NCBI GenBank assembly: GCA_024640205.1
Contig: JAHEFL010000013.1
Span: forward strand, 1 to 12,235
Source of the DNA: Flavobacteriales bacterium
Lineage (GTDB): Bacteria > Bacteroidota > Bacteroidia > Flavobacteriales_F > PHOS-HE28
Direction: 5' to 3'
DNA: 12,235 nt
A program made the translations under genes and the position numbers. The notes beneath the pieces are model-generated. The model ran no database searches. It was not told where the DNA came from and saw nothing but the letters and a program-made list of their open reading frames with translations. Positions 1-6,306 of the stretch are shown piece after piece (within the stretch, counting starts at the first letter, position 1; every line of letters starts with the position of its first letter).

Positions 1-85
1 GCCATGGAACGGAAGGGGTCACTGGAACGTAATAAAGGAACGCAATAGGTAAAAGTAACATAGGCTCGAGGGGCAAGGCAATAGA

Positions 86-111
86 TCGTTCGATCAAATC
101 GATCGGAACGA
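86..111 (-). terminator. Possible stem-loop downstream of selD
   Basis: An imperfect inverted repeat lies 47-72 nt beyond the selD stop on the minus strand. Arms at 86-95 and 101-111 pair over ten positions with one bulged G at 105, around a five-base loop. No T-rich run follows on the minus strand, so it is not a classical intrinsic terminator. It may simply reflect the frequency of GATC/CGATC words in this sequence. The remainder of 1-157 holds no credible gene. Confidence 0.2.
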
Positions 112-157
112 CCAGTATTTCCATTAGGCTAAAATCACTTATGATACCTTTCGTCGA

Positions 158-1219
158 TCATATTACGGTGATCATATACTCATTTTGCGATTTTGTCGCA
201 TGTCCTATAATTTGATAGGAAACTGACCTTTCGGAAAAAAGGTTCTCCATTTGTGGGACACCCTCCGGATCGATCGAGATCAGTAGGCCGCCGCTTGTCT
301 GCGGATCACACAGCACCATCATTTGTTCCATACCGGACGCTCCAGTGATATGGCTGGCATAGCTTTTCCAATTCCGCAATGCTCCGTCCGCGTAGCATCC
401 CGATGAAATAAGCTCCTTTGTACCTGCCAGCAGAGGGACCTTGTCGAGATCGATCTCCATGTGCACCTCGCTTCCCCTGCAGATCTCCAACAAATGACCG
501 GCCAATCCAAAACCGGTAACATCCGTCATGGCGTGGACACTTTTCATGGTGCCCATCACTGTGCCCATGGTGTTAGGGCGGCACATGACTTCGATCGCGG
601 CGGACAGCAGGTCATCCATGAGCATACCCCGCTTCAGCGCGGTGGCGTGCACTCCTGTGCCGATAGGCTTGGTGAGGATGAGAAGGTCCCCGGGCCGTGC
701 GGTGTTGTTCCGTTTGATATGTTCGATCTTCACCTCGCCTGTTACCGCGAGCCCGAAGAACGGTTCCGGTGAATCAATGCTATGGCCTCCTGCCAAAGCG
801 ATCCCTGCTTCCTGGCAAACTTTACGTCCGCCATCAACTACGCGCGATGCCAACTCGGCCGGAAGTTTATCCACGGGCCAACCCAGAATGGCGACCGCCA
901 GGAGGGGGCGACCGCCCATCGCATACACGTCACTGATCGCATTGGTCGCTGCTACTCTTCCGAAATCAAATGCGTCATCCACGATCGGGGTGAAGAAATC
1001 CGTGGTACTGATCAGGGCACGTCCGTTGCCCATGTCGTACACAGCGGCATCGTCCCGGGTGTCATTGCCGACAAGAAGCTTTGGGTCTTTGATCGCGCTG
1101 AGTTCCGACCTTAAGATCGTTTCCAGGATAGCTGGTGAGATCTTACATCCGCAACCAGCTCCATGACCGTACTGGGTCAATCGAACGGGTTCATTGTTGG
1201 GCAGGGGAGGGAGTGCCAT
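158..1219 (-). CDS. selD: Selenide, water dikinase (selenophosphate synthetase)
   Basis: SelD makes selenophosphate from selenide and ATP, the activated selenium donor for selenocysteine synthesis and for tRNA 2-selenouridine formation. It acts in the cytoplasm. The protein is 353 aa, the usual length. The N-terminal signature LTQYGHGAGCGCKISP (residues 14-29) matches E. coli SelD almost exactly. The catalytic Cys and Lys (E. coli Cys17 and Lys20) correspond to C23 and K26. Both cysteines of the GCGCK motif are read from TGC and TGT, so this is the Cys form, not a selenoprotein. Further family blocks are visible: an acidic metal-binding run near 53-57 (TRDDA), DVYAMGG near 97, GGHSI near 144, and DVTGFGLAGH near 233. 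The ATG start lies 29 nt inside the 3' end of selU in another frame, so the two are translationally close and surely co-transcribed. It is the last gene of the osmC-selU-selD operon. Identification is secure from motifs and context. Confidence 0.96.
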   Translation of the reverse strand: MALPPLPNNEPVRLTQYGHGAGCGCKISPAILETILRSELSAIKDPKLLVGNDTRDDAAVYDMGNGRALISTTDFFTPIVDDAFDFGRVAATNAISDVYAMGGRPLLAVAILGWPVDKLPAELASRVVDGGRKVCQEAGIALAGGHSIDSPEPFFGLAVTGEVKIEHIKRNNTARPGDLLILTKPIGTGVHATALKRGMLMDDLLSAAIEVMCRPNTMGTVMGTMKSVHAMTDVTGFGLAGHLLEICRGSEVHMEIDLDKVPLLAGTKELISSGCYADGALRNWKSYASHITGASGMEQMMVLCDPQTSGGLLISIDPEGVPQMENLFSERSVSYQIIGHATKSQNEYMITVI

Positions 1220-2225
1220 GGGCTTTCAGTTCGACTACAAGGTGATCCAAATCCGACGCCTTCACCGTGATCCGTGAAACACGGGCCGGATCGCGCTTGG
1301 ACAGGCCATGGAAATAGGTCTTGTCATAATAGCCCAAGGCAAGGAGCGCAACGCGATACAGATCACCGGCATCGAGGGCTTCCAAGGCATTCTTAACGTG
1401 TTGAGGGCCCATCCGCTTTGCAATGCGCTCGATGGCCGCTGCCAAGTCCTTCCTATCGTGAGCACCGTAATCCTGGACCAATCGTTCCGCTCGCTCAGCA
1501 AGTGGCATATCCACGAAGAACAGTTCACTGGATCGCATGATCCGAAAGAAGGGGTCCGGGATCTTCACTTTACCTATCATCTGGCTTTCGTCCTCGAGCC
1601 ATACCGGTCGGTCGGGGTCCATGCTGGCCAGCTCGGACCAAAGGAGATTCTCGAAATGTTCGGTGCTTGGTTGCTCCTTCATGCCAAGTCCCCCGAATGC
1701 TGAGCCCTTATGTTCCGCCAAACCTTCCAGGTCGATCACCTGTTCTCCCGCACGTTCCAAGAGAGCGAGGGTCTCGGTCTTACCCGAACCGGTGTATCCG
1801 CCGATCACTTTGAACATCAACGGTGGCTCGAAACAGGATAACACATGCTTACGGAACTGCTTGTAACCTCCATGGAGGAGGACGACCTGGTCGAACCCCG
1901 CCTTGTCGAACAGCCATGCTACGCTTTTGCTCCGCTCCCCTCCACGCCAACAATGGACAGCAATTCCACCACACCCTCCAAGCGCCTTTGCTTGTTCCAC
2001 CATCACTGCCAACCTCGGACCGACGAAATGCAGGCCTTGAACCATGGCCCGATCCCTACCCTCCCTTCTGTATAGTGTGCCGACCTGTGCCCGCTCTTCG
2101 TCAGTGAAAAGTGGCAGGTTATGAGCATTCGGAATGTGACCGCGAAGGAATTCCGAGGGCGAACGAACATCGATTATCGGAAGCCCGACTTCCAGGAAAC
2201 GTTCCGGCGACAGACTTGTGATCAC
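1191..2225 (-). CDS. selU (mnmH): tRNA 2-selenouridine synthase
   Basis: SelU replaces sulfur by selenium at the wobble 2-thiouridine of tRNAs for Lys, Glu and Gln, using selenophosphate from SelD; the known mechanism passes through a geranylated intermediate. The 344-aa protein has the standard two-part build. A rhodanese domain (about residues 5-130) carries the catalytic cysteine in HCWRGGERS, C92 (equivalent to E. coli Cys97). A P-loop domain follows, with Walker A GGYTGSGKT at 142-150. The start is GTG at 2223-2225, 10 nt after the osmC stop, with an AGGAC purine stretch just upstream. No in-frame ATG starts the conserved N-terminus better. The 3' end overlaps selD by 29 nt. Direct coupling of selU to selD is a classic arrangement and supports the call. 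Nothing looks truncated. Confidence 0.95.
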   Translation of the reverse strand: MITSLSPERFLEVGLPIIDVRSPSEFLRGHIPNAHNLPLFTDEERAQVGTLYRREGRDRAMVQGLHFVGPRLAVMVEQAKALGGCGGIAVHCWRGGERSKSVAWLFDKAGFDQVVLLHGGYKQFRKHVLSCFEPPLMFKVIGGYTGSGKTETLALLERAGEQVIDLEGLAEHKGSAFGGLGMKEQPSTEHFENLLWSELASMDPDRPVWLEDESQMIGKVKIPDPFFRIMRSSELFFVDMPLAERAERLVQDYGAHDRKDLAAAIERIAKRMGPQHVKNALEALDAGDLYRVALLALGYYDKTYFHGLSKRDPARVSRITVKASDLDHLVVELKAHGTPSPAQQ

Positions 2226-2235
2226 AGGTCCTGCG

Positions 2236-2682
2236 TCAAGGTCTGAGCAATGTCGCGCTCAGGGTGATCGGAACGCTTTTCAACAACTGGCTGATAGGAC
2301 AATTGGCACGCGCATTCTCCGCACATTCCTGGAACTTGTCTTCCTCGATCCCCCGGACGGATGCTTTGAGAACGAGATGAATGCCCACGACACCTTTGCC
2401 GTCACCCACCTGATCCATTTTCACCTCGGCGGTACATTCCAGAAGATCGGCGGTATGTCCGGCACCATCGAGCACAAAGCTCAATTTCATCGTAAAGCAT
2501 CCTGCCAAGGCAGCGGCAACGAGCTCCTCCGGATTGGTGCCAGCCTTGCCGTCCTCGTTCTCAAAACGCGTGGTGAACGAGTGAGGGATGTCCTTGAACG
2601 CACCACTTGTGGAGTTGATCGATCCGGAACCGGTTTTGCCGGATCCTTTCCAGGTGGCGCTTGCTCTGCGTATGATAGGCAT
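2236..2682 (-). CDS. osmC: OsmC-family peroxiredoxin (organic hydroperoxide reductase type)
   Basis: OsmC/Ohr proteins are dimeric cytoplasmic thiol peroxidases that reduce organic hydroperoxides with two cysteines and a nearby Arg/Glu pair. This 148-aa protein has the expected length and the OsmC-subgroup pattern. The peroxidatic cysteine is C62 in AAALAGCFTM and the resolving cysteine is C128 in ARANCPIS. An arginine (R39, in SFTTRFE) and a glutamate (E53, in NPEELVAAAL) sit in the expected places. Both cysteines are encoded by ordinary TGC/TGT codons, which matters because OsmC-like proteins with selenocysteine are known. It is the first gene of an operon with selU (10-nt gap) and selD, behind a strong-looking Bacteroidota promoter. 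The family is secure. The exact substrate is not, and a link to selenium or thiol redox balance is inference from operon position. Confidence 0.92.
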   Translation of the reverse strand: MPIIRRASATWKGSGKTGSGSINSTSGAFKDIPHSFTTRFENEDGKAGTNPEELVAAALAGCFTMKLSFVLDGAGHTADLLECTAEVKMDQVGDGKGVVGIHLVLKASVRGIEEDKFQECAENARANCPISQLLKSVPITLSATLLRP

Positions 2683-2709
2683 GGGTGAAGTTCAATGTTC
2701 GGAGGAGGC

Positions 2710-2741
2710 CAAAGGTAGAGCGCATCGAACGGTGGTTCGAA
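2710..2741 (-). promoter_or_regulatory. Predicted promoter of the osmC-selU-selD operon
   Basis: On the minus strand a perfect match to the Bacteroidota -7 element TAnnTTTG is present as TACCTTTG (2717 down to 2710). It is preceded, after a 20-nt spacer, by TTCG (2741-2738), a 3-of-4 match to the -33 TTTG element. Transcription would begin near 2703-2706, giving a 5' leader of roughly 20-25 nt before the osmC ATG at 2682. There is no Shine-Dalgarno sequence, as is common in this phylum. Predicted from consensus only. Confidence 0.45.
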
Positions 2742-2850
2742 TGAACAGAGATGGATCGCCGCACCAACCGCCCTGAAGACCCTTATGTTCATACCATGAG
2801 AATGATCGCGGTCTTTGCACTCCGACATCAGCAGGGAGTTTCAGAAGGGC

Positions 2851-2865
2851 GATGCGGTTCGCATC
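2851..2865. repeat. Short perfect inverted repeat in the divergent intergenic region
   Basis: GATGCG and CGCATC form a perfect six-base inverted repeat around the loop GTT. It lies in the 221-nt gap between the divergent osmC operon and the aminopeptidase gene. A second 8-bp palindrome, AGACGTCT, follows at 2874-2881. The repeat ends 2 nt before a candidate -7 box for the plus-strand gene, so an operator role is possible, but its small size makes chance occurrence plausible. Confidence 0.3.
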
Positions 2866-2867
2866 CT

Positions 2868-2875
2868 TAGTTTAG
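2868..2875 (+). promoter_or_regulatory. Weak candidate -7 element for the M1 aminopeptidase gene
   Basis: TAGTTTAG matches five of the six defined positions of the Bacteroidota -7 consensus TAnnTTTG and ends 28 nt before the ATG at 2904. No -33 TTTG is found at the ideal 19-21 nt spacing; the nearest match, TTTC at 2839-2842, is 25 nt away. It is the best candidate in the region, but weak. Confidence 0.2.
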
Positions 2876-2903
2876 ACGTCTCTGAGAACCATTCATCCCG
2901 ATC

Positions 2904-5351
2904 ATGTCCAGCTACCGGTCGATCACCACTGCACTCGTTCTGCTCGTTCCGACCCTTTCGGTCCTAGCGCAACCAGGCCCCTTCGGTTGTCACTTCTTCC
3001 ACGGCCAACAAGCGCCCATGCGGCCGATCGCGGATTCTGAACGCAGCGATATCAACGCGACCATCGCACGGAGCGATACGTTCGATATCATGCATTACGA
3101 TATCCACCTGGATGTGACGGATTATTTCGGCCAATCCATAAAAGGGGAGACCAGTATCACATACAAGGCATTGCTGCCCAGCTCTGGTATGATCACCTTC
3201 GACCTTTGGGAACTGGAGGTCGATTCGGTGATCGGAGCGGATGGGGCGATGTCTTACGAATATGATGGTGAATACCTTGTGATCGACCATGGCGAGGTGC
3301 CGGCCATCGATGAGGAGCGCGAATTGACGGTATACTATCAGGGTCTGCCGCATAGGGACCCGGAATGGGGCGGTTTCTACTTCGCTTCGAACTACATCTA
3401 TAACCTGGGTATCGGAATCAGTACCATACCCCCGCATTTCGGGAAAGTGTGGTACCCCTGTTTCGACAGTTTCGTGGAGCGTGCATCCTATTCATACCAT
3501 GTGAAGAGTGCGGGTACTTTCCGCTTGCATGGCCAGGGAACGTTCCTTGGTGAAGTGCAATTGGCCGGGGATACGGTGATACGGAGTTACTCCCTGGAAC
3601 AGGAGATACCGACCCATGTGAGTGCCATAGCCGTGGCGGATTACCAGACCGAGTCCTCCGTGCATGCGGGCGCCTTCGGTGATATTCCGGTCACCCTCAA
3701 GGCGAAACCGGCTCAATTGACCGCCATGGTGAGTCGTTTTGGCGACCTGGGCGCCGCCATTGATGCATGTGAATACTGGTATGGACCATATGGCTATGAG
3801 CGCGTGGGGTACGTGCTCACCACGGACGGGGCGTTGGAGATCCCCACGAACGTGGCTTACCCGGATTTCATGACCTCCCAAAGCATTCAGAGCAACAGGG
3901 AATTGCTCACGCACGAGCTTGGCCACATGTGGTGGGGCAATGTCGTGACCCCGTGCATTCATAATGACATGTGGATCAAGGAAGGTCCTGCTGAGTACAG
4001 CACACACCTGATCGAGGAGTGGCTGACCGGGCAGAGCGGCCTGGAACGCGCTGTAAAGAACAATATGCTGTACGTATTGAAGCAGGCCCACGTGAATGAT
4101 GATGATTTCCAGGCCTTGTCGCCGATGCCTGATGAACACATTTATGGCACACACACCTATTACAAGGGGGCGGCTGTGATGCACAACCTGCGCGCATATA
4201 TGGGGGATGAGGCATTCCGTTCAGCGATGCAGGGCATCCAATCGGAGTATGCCAACACTACGCTGTGTGCAGTGGACCTGAAAGAGGCCTTGGAAGATCA
4301 GTCCGGTATCGATCTGGATCCATTTTTCGATGCGTGGGTCTTCGCACCAGGGTATTCGGTCTTTGAGGTACAGGACATGACCGCCCAGCAGGTCGGCGCC
4401 AACTGGTCGGTCAACTTGATCATAGGCCAAAAGCTACGGGGAGCGACCGTATTGCATGAGGAGGTGCCACTGGACCTTTCCTTCATATCGACGACAGGGA
4501 TGGTCCATGATGAGCAGATCACGGTCGGTGGCCTTGGGTCCGATCTAACCGTGGAGGTACCGTTCGAGCCAGCGATGGTGGTCCTGAACCGTTATGCCCG
4601 GATGAACCAGGCGAGAATGGACCATGAGGTCCAGCTGGTCCCAGGGGTTCAACTCGATCCGATCCTGCCATACGTTGATTATCGGGCGTACGTGGATGAA
4701 CTCCCGGACACGGCTTTGTTGCGTGTGGAACATATCTGGGCCTCGCCGGACCAGTCCCCGCTCGGGCCGGATATCCTGGAGCTTTCTGGAACGCATTATT
4801 GGAACATCGATGGTCTTTGGCCAGAGGGGACCGTACTCAGGAGCAGGATGTATTACTACGGTGCCATAGCGACCCAATTGGACCATGCGTTGATCGCTGG
4901 TAATGAAGCAGGCATCGCTGTTGTGCACCGGCCGGACCCCGTGTCGCCATGGCAGGTATATGATGACCAGATCGTTAATTCCGGTGCATTAACGAATGGC
5001 AATGGTTACATCACCGTGAATGCATTGCGTAAAGGCCAGTATGCCTTCGCCAAGGTTTCGGCGATCGTTGGAATGGAGGATGTGCCATACTCGGGTCCTG
5101 GGATCACAGCATACCCGGTGCCAGCGAGCGCCAGCATTTCGGTGACCGGTTCCGTGGATGTGCCGGGGAATGTGATCCTCGACATCATTACCGTGGAAGG
5201 TCGCATGGTGGAGCGCACCTTGGTGGCTGGTGCAGAAAAGTTCAACGCGCAATTGGATGTTTCCGAGATACCTACTGGAGCATACCTGGTCCGGGCCATG
5301 GCCACGGATGGTACATCGATCGGTACGGTGCGGGTCGAAATCGTGCATTAG
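2904..5351 (+). CDS. Secreted M1-family zinc aminopeptidase with T9SS sorting domain
   Basis: Predicted exported metalloaminopeptidase of 815 aa that trims N-terminal residues from peptides outside the cell. A signal peptide covers residues 1-22, with likely cleavage at VLA-QP. The M1 beta-sheet domain runs from about 55 to 250 and the catalytic domain from about 255 to 485. The zinc site HExxH-x18-E is complete: H337, E338 and H341 in THELGHMWWGN, and E360 in WIKEGPAEY. The transition-state tyrosine is Y419 in the YxKG motif. The substrate-binding GxMEN motif is altered to GALEI (309-313): the key Glu (E312) is kept, but Met and Asn are replaced. Residues 490-720 form a less conserved region. 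A type A T9SS C-terminal domain occupies about 735-815 (YPVPASASISV at 738-748, GAYLV at 792-796), predicting export through the Por secretion machinery and surface attachment or release. The ATG at 2904 directly precedes the signal peptide. Exact substrate preference cannot be judged. Confidence 0.92.
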   Translation: MSSYRSITTALVLLVPTLSVLAQPGPFGCHFFHGQQAPMRPIADSERSDINATIARSDTFDIMHYDIHLDVTDYFGQSIKGETSITYKALLPSSGMITFDLWELEVDSVIGADGAMSYEYDGEYLVIDHGEVPAIDEERELTVYYQGLPHRDPEWGGFYFASNYIYNLGIGISTIPPHFGKVWYPCFDSFVERASYSYHVKSAGTFRLHGQGTFLGEVQLAGDTVIRSYSLEQEIPTHVSAIAVADYQTESSVHAGAFGDIPVTLKAKPAQLTAMVSRFGDLGAAIDACEYWYGPYGYERVGYVLTTDGALEIPTNVAYPDFMTSQSIQSNRELLTHELGHMWWGNVVTPCIHNDMWIKEGPAEYSTHLIEEWLTGQSGLERAVKNNMLYVLKQAHVNDDDFQALSPMPDEHIYGTHTYYKGAAVMHNLRAYMGDEAFRSAMQGIQSEYANTTLCAVDLKEALEDQSGIDLDPFFDAWVFAPGYSVFEVQDMTAQQVGANWSVNLIIGQKLRGATVLHEEVPLDLSFISTTGMVHDEQITVGGLGSDLTVEVPFEPAMVVLNRYARMNQARMDHEVQLVPGVQLDPILPYVDYRAYVDELPDTALLRVEHIWASPDQSPLGPDILELSGTHYWNIDGLWPEGTVLRSRMYYYGAIATQLDHALIAGNEAGIAVVHRPDPVSPWQVYDDQIVNSGALTNGNGYITVNALRKGQYAFAKVSAIVGMEDVPYSGPGITAYPVPASASISVTGSVDVPGNVILDIITVEGRMVERTLVAGAEKFNAQLDVSEIPTGAYLVRAMATDGTSIGTVRVEIVH

Positions 5352-5379
5352 ACAGTACGGAGCTATTCTGACCATTTGG

Positions 5380-5397
5380 CTGGGATCGATGATCCAG
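5380..5397 (+). terminator. Possible stem-loop after the aminopeptidase gene
   Basis: About 29 nt after the aminopeptidase stop, CTG(G)GATC pairs with GATCCAG around a GAT loop: seven pairs with one bulged G. It could be a terminator or an mRNA 3'-end stabilising hairpin. No T-run follows, so the call is weak. Confidence 0.25.
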
Positions 5398-5483
5398 GGC
5401 AAGAACGCTGTGTAACCTCGCCTGAGAGGGGTGCGTAAGAACGTCGCGACCGGCATTAGTTGGTCGACACGAAACGTACCCTC

Positions 5484-6218
5484 ATGGTCCGAAAAGTTTT
5501 GTTCGTCGCAAGTTTGGTGGTTCATACGGTCGGCACCTCACAGGCCCAGTATTCCATCAACTACCAGTGGCTTAATTTCATCTGTGGCAACAACCTGAAT
5601 TGCGATGAGGGCTGCAGTGCGTGTGATGAGCCCGAGAACAGCTCCAATGTGTTCTTCGGGACCACCATGGCTTGGATCGGTACGAGTGTATGCCCGGAAC
5701 CCGTATCTCCAGCGAACAACGCATTGTATTCAGATGGTTGGTCAGCCTTCGCCAGCGAGGAGCATTATGGCGTGCTGTCAGGGATCGCATTGACCACCGT
5801 GCAAGTCGATAGTGTGATCATCACACACCGCAGGGAGGATGCTGGCCCACAGCGTCTCAAGATCTCGTTCACCGGGAGTCTCGCTCAGCCATTTCAAGAA
5901 TTGGGTGACGCGGATGTCCTGACTGAATTCAATACCACGGTATTCACTGACCTGGGTTGTTTGGAAATCCAGGAAGGAATGCCATACGCTGCATTCCAGC
6001 TCAAGGTACAACCTTATCAAACTGAAGGCGGGAAATGGCATCTGGATGGCATACGCGTGGTGGCTTCCGCGTGCCAAGGGACCATGACAGGTATCGAGGA
6101 ATACCAACCGGCTACGACCTTGACCGGGCCCTACTTCGATGTTCTCGGACGACCAGTAGGAGATCGTCCAGCACAAGGGGTCTATTCAGGTCCGAAGCGG
6201 CAGATCCAGATCTTCTGA
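5484..6218 (+). CDS. Secreted cysteine-containing protein of unknown family with short T9SS-like tail
   Basis: No recognisable enzyme domain. An in-frame TTG at 5460 would add eight residues (MVDTKRTL) ahead of the signal peptide. I prefer the ATG at 5484 because it puts a clean signal peptide first: MVRK, then a hydrophobic core, with cleavage at SQA-Q after A21. The mature protein is about 223 aa. It opens with four cysteines in 14 residues (C34, C40, C44, C47), with C70, C159 and C197 further on, which suggests disulfides. The middle (about 75-200) looks beta-rich and ends with WHLDGIRVVAS. The last 28 residues contain YFDVLGRPV (217-225), GVY (232-234) and the terminal KRQIQIF. That resembles the second half of type A T9SS tails (fDvlGRpv..GvY..k.i), seen in shortened form in many flavobacterial surface proteins. 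It lies between two T9SS cargo genes on the same strand, 132 nt after the aminopeptidase. Secretion is well supported; function is unknown. Confidence 0.75.
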   Translation: MVRKVLFVASLVVHTVGTSQAQYSINYQWLNFICGNNLNCDEGCSACDEPENSSNVFFGTTMAWIGTSVCPEPVSPANNALYSDGWSAFASEEHYGVLSGIALTTVQVDSVIITHRREDAGPQRLKISFTGSLAQPFQELGDADVLTEFNTTVFTDLGCLEIQEGMPYAAFQLKVQPYQTEGGKWHLDGIRVVASACQGTMTGIEEYQPATTLTGPYFDVLGRPVGDRPAQGVYSGPKRQIQIF

Positions 6219-6272
6219 TCGTTCATTTCTAATGGGATAAGTAGCGGCCCATCCACGGGTCTCTGGTTCACC

Positions 6273-6293
6273 GAGGAGGTAAATTAACCCCTC
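6273..6293 (+). other. Possible hairpin upstream of the PQQ dehydrogenase gene
   Basis: GAGG-A-GGT pairs with ACC-CCTC around the loop AAATTA: seven pairs with one bulged A. It sits 55 nt after the previous stop and 13 nt before the next ATG at 6307. The left arm contains GAGGAGGT, which looks like a Shine-Dalgarno sequence but is about 26 nt from the start codon, too far for normal use. It might act as a weak terminator or leader hairpin. Unproven. Confidence 0.25.
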
Positions 6294-6306
6294 AGTTGAA
6301 TTATCC

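Noticed and set aside
84..104. Repeated GATC/CGATC words here and throughout the window as a repeat element
   Set aside because: They are scattered short words, many arising from common Ile-Asp and Arg-Ser type codon pairs; there is no regular spacing or larger repeat unit.
1..157. Small gene at the left edge
   Set aside because: The only ATG-started frame examined there (from position 4) closes after about 15 codons and has no family resemblance.
1145..1153. Possible selenocysteine in SelD or OsmC
   Set aside because: The relevant codons are TGC/TGT in both genes. No in-frame TGA interrupts a conserved redox site anywhere I checked.
528..1166. Long plus-strand open frame inside selD (212 codons)
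   Set aside because: It is a shadow of selD, whose motifs are unmistakable; the translation is low in family-like structure.
3492..4184. Long open frame antisense to the M1 aminopeptidase (230 codons)
   Set aside because: The plus-strand frame carries the full zinc motif and family pattern. The antisense translation has no recognisable domain and is expected in GC-rich coding DNA.
5460..5483. TTG start for the cysteine-containing secreted protein
   Set aside because: The ATG at 5484 places a standard signal peptide at the N-terminus, while the TTG start would add eight mostly polar residues ahead of it.
6273..6280. GAGGAGGT as the ribosome binding site of the PQQ dehydrogenase gene
   Set aside because: It is about 26 nt from the ATG, too far for Shine-Dalgarno function, and this phylum generally does not rely on it.
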